Positions 61,530 to 64,000 of a DNA stretch of 64,000 nt are shown here, piece by piece. How positions within the stretch are numbered: position 1 is the first letter of the stretch; every line of letters starts with the position of its first letter. The translations under genes and the position numbers were made by a program. The stretch is from Actinomadura sp. DC4 (GTDB taxonomy: Bacteria > Actinomycetota > Actinomycetes > Streptosporangiales > Streptosporangiaceae), in assembly GCF_030406325.1 (NCBI RefSeq), contig NZ_JAUEQY010000032.1:62001-126000 (forward strand), in the 5' to 3' direction. Below the pieces are notes generated by a model, which saw nothing but the letters and a program-made list of their open reading frames with translations, ran no database searches and was not told the DNA's origin.

Positions 61530-62819
61530 ATGACTGTGACCCATTGGAAGCACATCAAGAGACGCCACGTGGCGTACGCGGCGTCAGTCCTTGCCGTCGC
61601 GCTGGTCGCACTGCTGGCGGGCGGCATCGCGGGCCGCCGCCAGGCCCCGGCGCCTGGTACGCCGGTGGTCGCCGCGACCGGGGCCATCGCGCGCTACCAG
61701 CAGACCCTGCACGACACTCCGGATGACTACCGGACCTGGGCGGACCTGGGCGCCGCCTATGTTCAGCAGGCCCGGATCACCGTCGACCCGACGTACTATC
61801 CGAAGGCCGAGGGTGCGCTATGGCGCTCTCTGCGGCTGAACGACACCGAGAACTATCCGGCGATGGTCGGCATGGCCGCTCTGGCGAACGCCCGGCACGA
61901 CTTCGCCGGTGCCGTCAGCTGGGGTGAACGGGCCAAGAAGATCAACCCCTCGAACCCGGACGTGTTCGGCACCCTGGACGATGCCTACACCCAGCTCGGC
62001 GTCTACCCGGCGGCCACTGCCGCGATCGGCCGGATGACCGCTCTGCAGCCCGGCGTCTCCTCCTTCACCCGCGCTTCCTATGAGCTGGAGCAGCACGGTG
62101 ACGTGGCGGGCGCACGCCGGGTCCTCGGGCAGGCGCTACGGGCCGCCTACACACACTCGGACGTCGCGTTCTGCCGCTACTACCTCGGCGAGCTAGCGCT
62201 GCACGCCGGGGACCTGGGCCAGGCCGCCGAGCAGTACGGCCTCGCGCATACGGCAGACTCGACGTACGTGCCGGCACTGGAGGGCATCGCCAAGACCGAG
62301 GCGCTCCGCGGCGACTCCGGCCCCGCGGTACGGGACTTCCAGACCGTCGTCGGACGGATTCCCCAACCGCAGTATGTCGTCGAATACGCCGAACTGCTCA
62401 CCTCACTGAAACGTACCGACGAGGCGGCCCGGCAACGGCAGGTCATCGACGGCGAGCAGCGGCTGTTCGCCGCCAACGGAGTAACCGACGATCTGACCGC
62501 GTCGGAGTACGCGGCCGACACCGGCGACGCCGACGGCGCACTCACCCACGCGCGCGCCGAATGGGCGCGCCGCCACAGTGTCGTCGTCGCCGACGCTCTC
62601 GCCTGGGCGCTGCATCTGAACGGCAAGGACAGCGAGGCCCTCGGCTACGCCAGGCAGGCCACCCGGCTCGGCTGGCGCAACGCGGTGTTCTACCAGCACA
62701 AGGCCACCATGGAGGACGCTCTGGGCGACACCGGAGCGGCACGCGCGGACCGCGCCACCGCCCGGCGCGCCAACCCGCATCTCGATCCGGCCATCCCTGC
62801 GATCGGCCGGGCGACATGA
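61530..62819 (+). CDS. Membrane-anchored TPR-repeat protein
   Basis: The protein has 429 residues from ATG 61530. One N-terminal membrane helix (YAASVLAVALVALLAGGIAG) is followed by helical TPR-like repeats, for example DDYRTWADLGAAYVQQ, NPDVFGTLDDAYTQLG and EALGYARQATRLGWRNAVFY. It probably acts as a protein-interaction scaffold outside the membrane. Its stop overlaps the ATG of the transporter gene. Confidence 0.8.
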   Translation: MTVTHWKHIKRRHVAYAASVLAVALVALLAGGIAGRRQAPAPGTPVVAATGAIARYQQTLHDTPDDYRTWADLGAAYVQQARITVDPTYYPKAEGALWRSLRLNDTENYPAMVGMAALANARHDFAGAVSWGERAKKINPSNPDVFGTLDDAYTQLGVYPAATAAIGRMTALQPGVSSFTRASYELEQHGDVAGARRVLGQALRAAYTHSDVAFCRYYLGELALHAGDLGQAAEQYGLAHTADSTYVPALEGIAKTEALRGDSGPAVRDFQTVVGRIPQPQYVVEYAELLTSLKRTDEAARQRQVIDGEQRLFAANGVTDDLTASEYAADTGDADGALTHARAEWARRHSVVVADALAWALHLNGKDSEALGYARQATRLGWRNAVFYQHKATMEDALGDTGAARADRATARRANPHLDPAIPAIGRAT

Positions 62820-64000
62820 GGCGGCTCATCGCCGTGGTCCTGCTCGTGGCGGGCGTCCTGTCCGTCACCACCGGCGCGAGTGCCGTGACCACGACCGGGG
62901 CCATGCCCGCCCACCCGCTCGGCAACTTCACCGTCAACCACTACGACGGGCTCACCCTGTTCCCCGATCACATCGCCGACACCGCCGTGGTGGACGCGGC
63001 CGAGATCCCCACACTCCAGGATAAGAGCGCGGTGGACACCGGCCACGACGGCTCGGTCGACGCAGCGGAGATGACCACCTTCGCGCGCGGACAGTGCGCC
63101 GGACTCGCCCGCGCGACCCGGACAACGCTCGCGGGCCGGCCGCTCGGCTGGAGCGTCACCTCGACGTCCTACGCGTACGTGCCGGGCGCCGCCGGGCTGC
63201 GTACGAGCCGGCTGACCTGTCAGCTCACCGCCCGTGCCGACCTCGTACGACCCAGCGAGGTCGGCTTCGCGAACGGGTTCCGAGCCGACCGCATCGGCTG
63301 GCACGAGATCACCGCGACCGGCAGAGGCGTACGCCTGGTCCATTCGCCGGTGCCACGAAGCAGCGTCAGCGACGAGCTCCGGCGCTATCCCGGTGACCTG
63401 CTCACCTCACCGCTGAACGTCCGCTCGGCCACGCTTCGTACGGCACCGGGGGAGGGCTCGTCGGTACGGAACCTGCCCGGAGTCCCATCGGCCGGGATCA
63501 TCTCCCGCGGCCTCAACCGGTTGACCGCCTACTTCGACTCGCTGGTCGGCGCCCGGCACCTGACCGTGCCGGTCGGACTGCTGGCCTTGCTACTCGCGGT
63601 CGCCCTCGGCGCCTCCCACGCCGCTATGCCCGGCCACGGCAAGACCGTGATGGCCGCCTACATCGCCGGCCGCAGCGGCCGGATCCGCGACGCCGTCACC
63701 GTCGGCATGACCGTCACCGTGACCCACACCGGCGGAGTCCTGCTCCTCGGCTTCCTGCTCAGCGTCTCCACCTCACTGGCCGGCGAGTCGCTCCTGTCCT
63801 GGCTCGGCGTGATCAGCGGGCTGCTGGTCATGGCCATCGGCCTGGGCCTACTGCGGTCCGCATGGCGTGCCCGGCGCGTCCCCACTCCCTTCGGGGGCCA
63901 CACCACGGATCCCGGCCGTGTCGAGCACATGGTCGCCGTAGGTCACCTACCGGCACCAAGCGGTGCTCCCCAACCCCACGCCCACGACCAAGAACATGGG
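62816..64000 (+). CDS. NicO/HoxN-like nickel/cobalt transporter, partial
   Basis: The frame opens at ATG 62816, in the TGA of the TPR gene, and runs off the window after 395 codons. After a signal segment comes a roughly 230-residue extracytoplasmic part (AHPLGNFTVNHYDG) and then membrane helices with ALGASHAAMPGHGKTVMAAYIAGR and GMTVTVTHTGGVLLLGF, which are NicO-type metal-transport motifs. A histidine-rich segment (PHAHDQEHG) begins at the window edge. Metal export is likely, but the substrate is unproven. Confidence 0.82.
   Translation, partial: MRRLIAVVLLVAGVLSVTTGASAVTTTGAMPAHPLGNFTVNHYDGLTLFPDHIADTAVVDAAEIPTLQDKSAVDTGHDGSVDAAEMTTFARGQCAGLARATRTTLAGRPLGWSVTSTSYAYVPGAAGLRTSRLTCQLTARADLVRPSEVGFANGFRADRIGWHEITATGRGVRLVHSPVPRSSVSDELRRYPGDLLTSPLNVRSATLRTAPGEGSSVRNLPGVPSAGIISRGLNRLTAYFDSLVGARHLTVPVGLLALLLAVALGASHAAMPGHGKTVMAAYIAGRSGRIRDAVTVGMTVTVTHTGGVLLLGFLLSVSTSLAGESLLSWLGVISGLLVMAIGLGLLRSAWRARRVPTPFGGHTTDPGRVEHMVAVGHLPAPSGAPQPHAHDQEHG

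Overview
The window is high-GC DNA with actinomycete codon use, many GTG starts, 4-base start/stop overlaps and some leaderless promoters. It most likely comes from a filamentous actinomycete; Streptosporangiales-like is a guess. No rRNA, tRNA, CRISPR array or replication origin was seen. Most of the window is specialised-metabolite DNA.

Left edge (1-9.6 kb). An FkbH-like HAD/GNAT protein is translationally coupled to an acyl carrier protein cut by the window edge, so a pathway using an ACP-bound C3 unit probably continues to the left. Next come two membrane-anchored esterase-fold paralogs, one of which has lost its nucleophile serine and histidine, then a NarL/DesR-type two-component system. 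A small plus-strand set follows: DoxX, a DHFR-like reductase, a broken PPOX gene and YceI.

RiPP region (9.6-20.9 kb). A class I lanthipeptide locus has lanB-lanC1 on the minus strand facing lanA-lanC2-lanT-JmjC on the plus strand. The 72-residue precursor has an FDLD leader motif and a six-cysteine core. Directly downstream is a second candidate RiPP unit: a 26-codon ORF with a strong ribosome binding site, an HExxH-motif peptide-modification protein and an MFS exporter. No leader peptidase, immunity gene or regulator was recognised.

Second cluster (20.9-58.5 kb). This is an unusual peptide-like pathway. It has two stand-alone condensation domains and one adenylation-carrier didomain with a Lys2-like A4 motif. 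It also has two ATP-grasp proteins, a FemAB/GNAT-like transferase and a LanB-type protein that keeps only the glutamylation (PEARL-like) part. Tailoring enzymes are three isopenicillin-N-synthase-like oxygenases, two clavaminate/VioC-like oxygenases, a carbamoyltransferase, an amidinotransferase, two fold-type-I aminotransferase paralogs (one lacking the PLP lysine), a class III aminotransferase, an F420-type oxidoreductase and an aldo/keto reductase. Transport and resistance candidates are a peptide ABC transporter (ABC permeases at 32.7-36.6 kb, fused ATPase at 46 kb), three MFS proteins and an APH-like kinase. The gene content suggests a guanidino and/or carbamoyl amino-acid peptide built by several different amide-forming chemistries. 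I cannot match it to a described product. Many components occur as duplicated pairs, and the two condensation genes share a nearly identical 5' 200 bp.

Right edge (58.5-64 kb). Broken IS-type integrase remnants and non-coding DNA mark the likely cluster boundary. Beyond them is a DUF4331 - TPR - NicO-type metal transporter operon that runs off the window.
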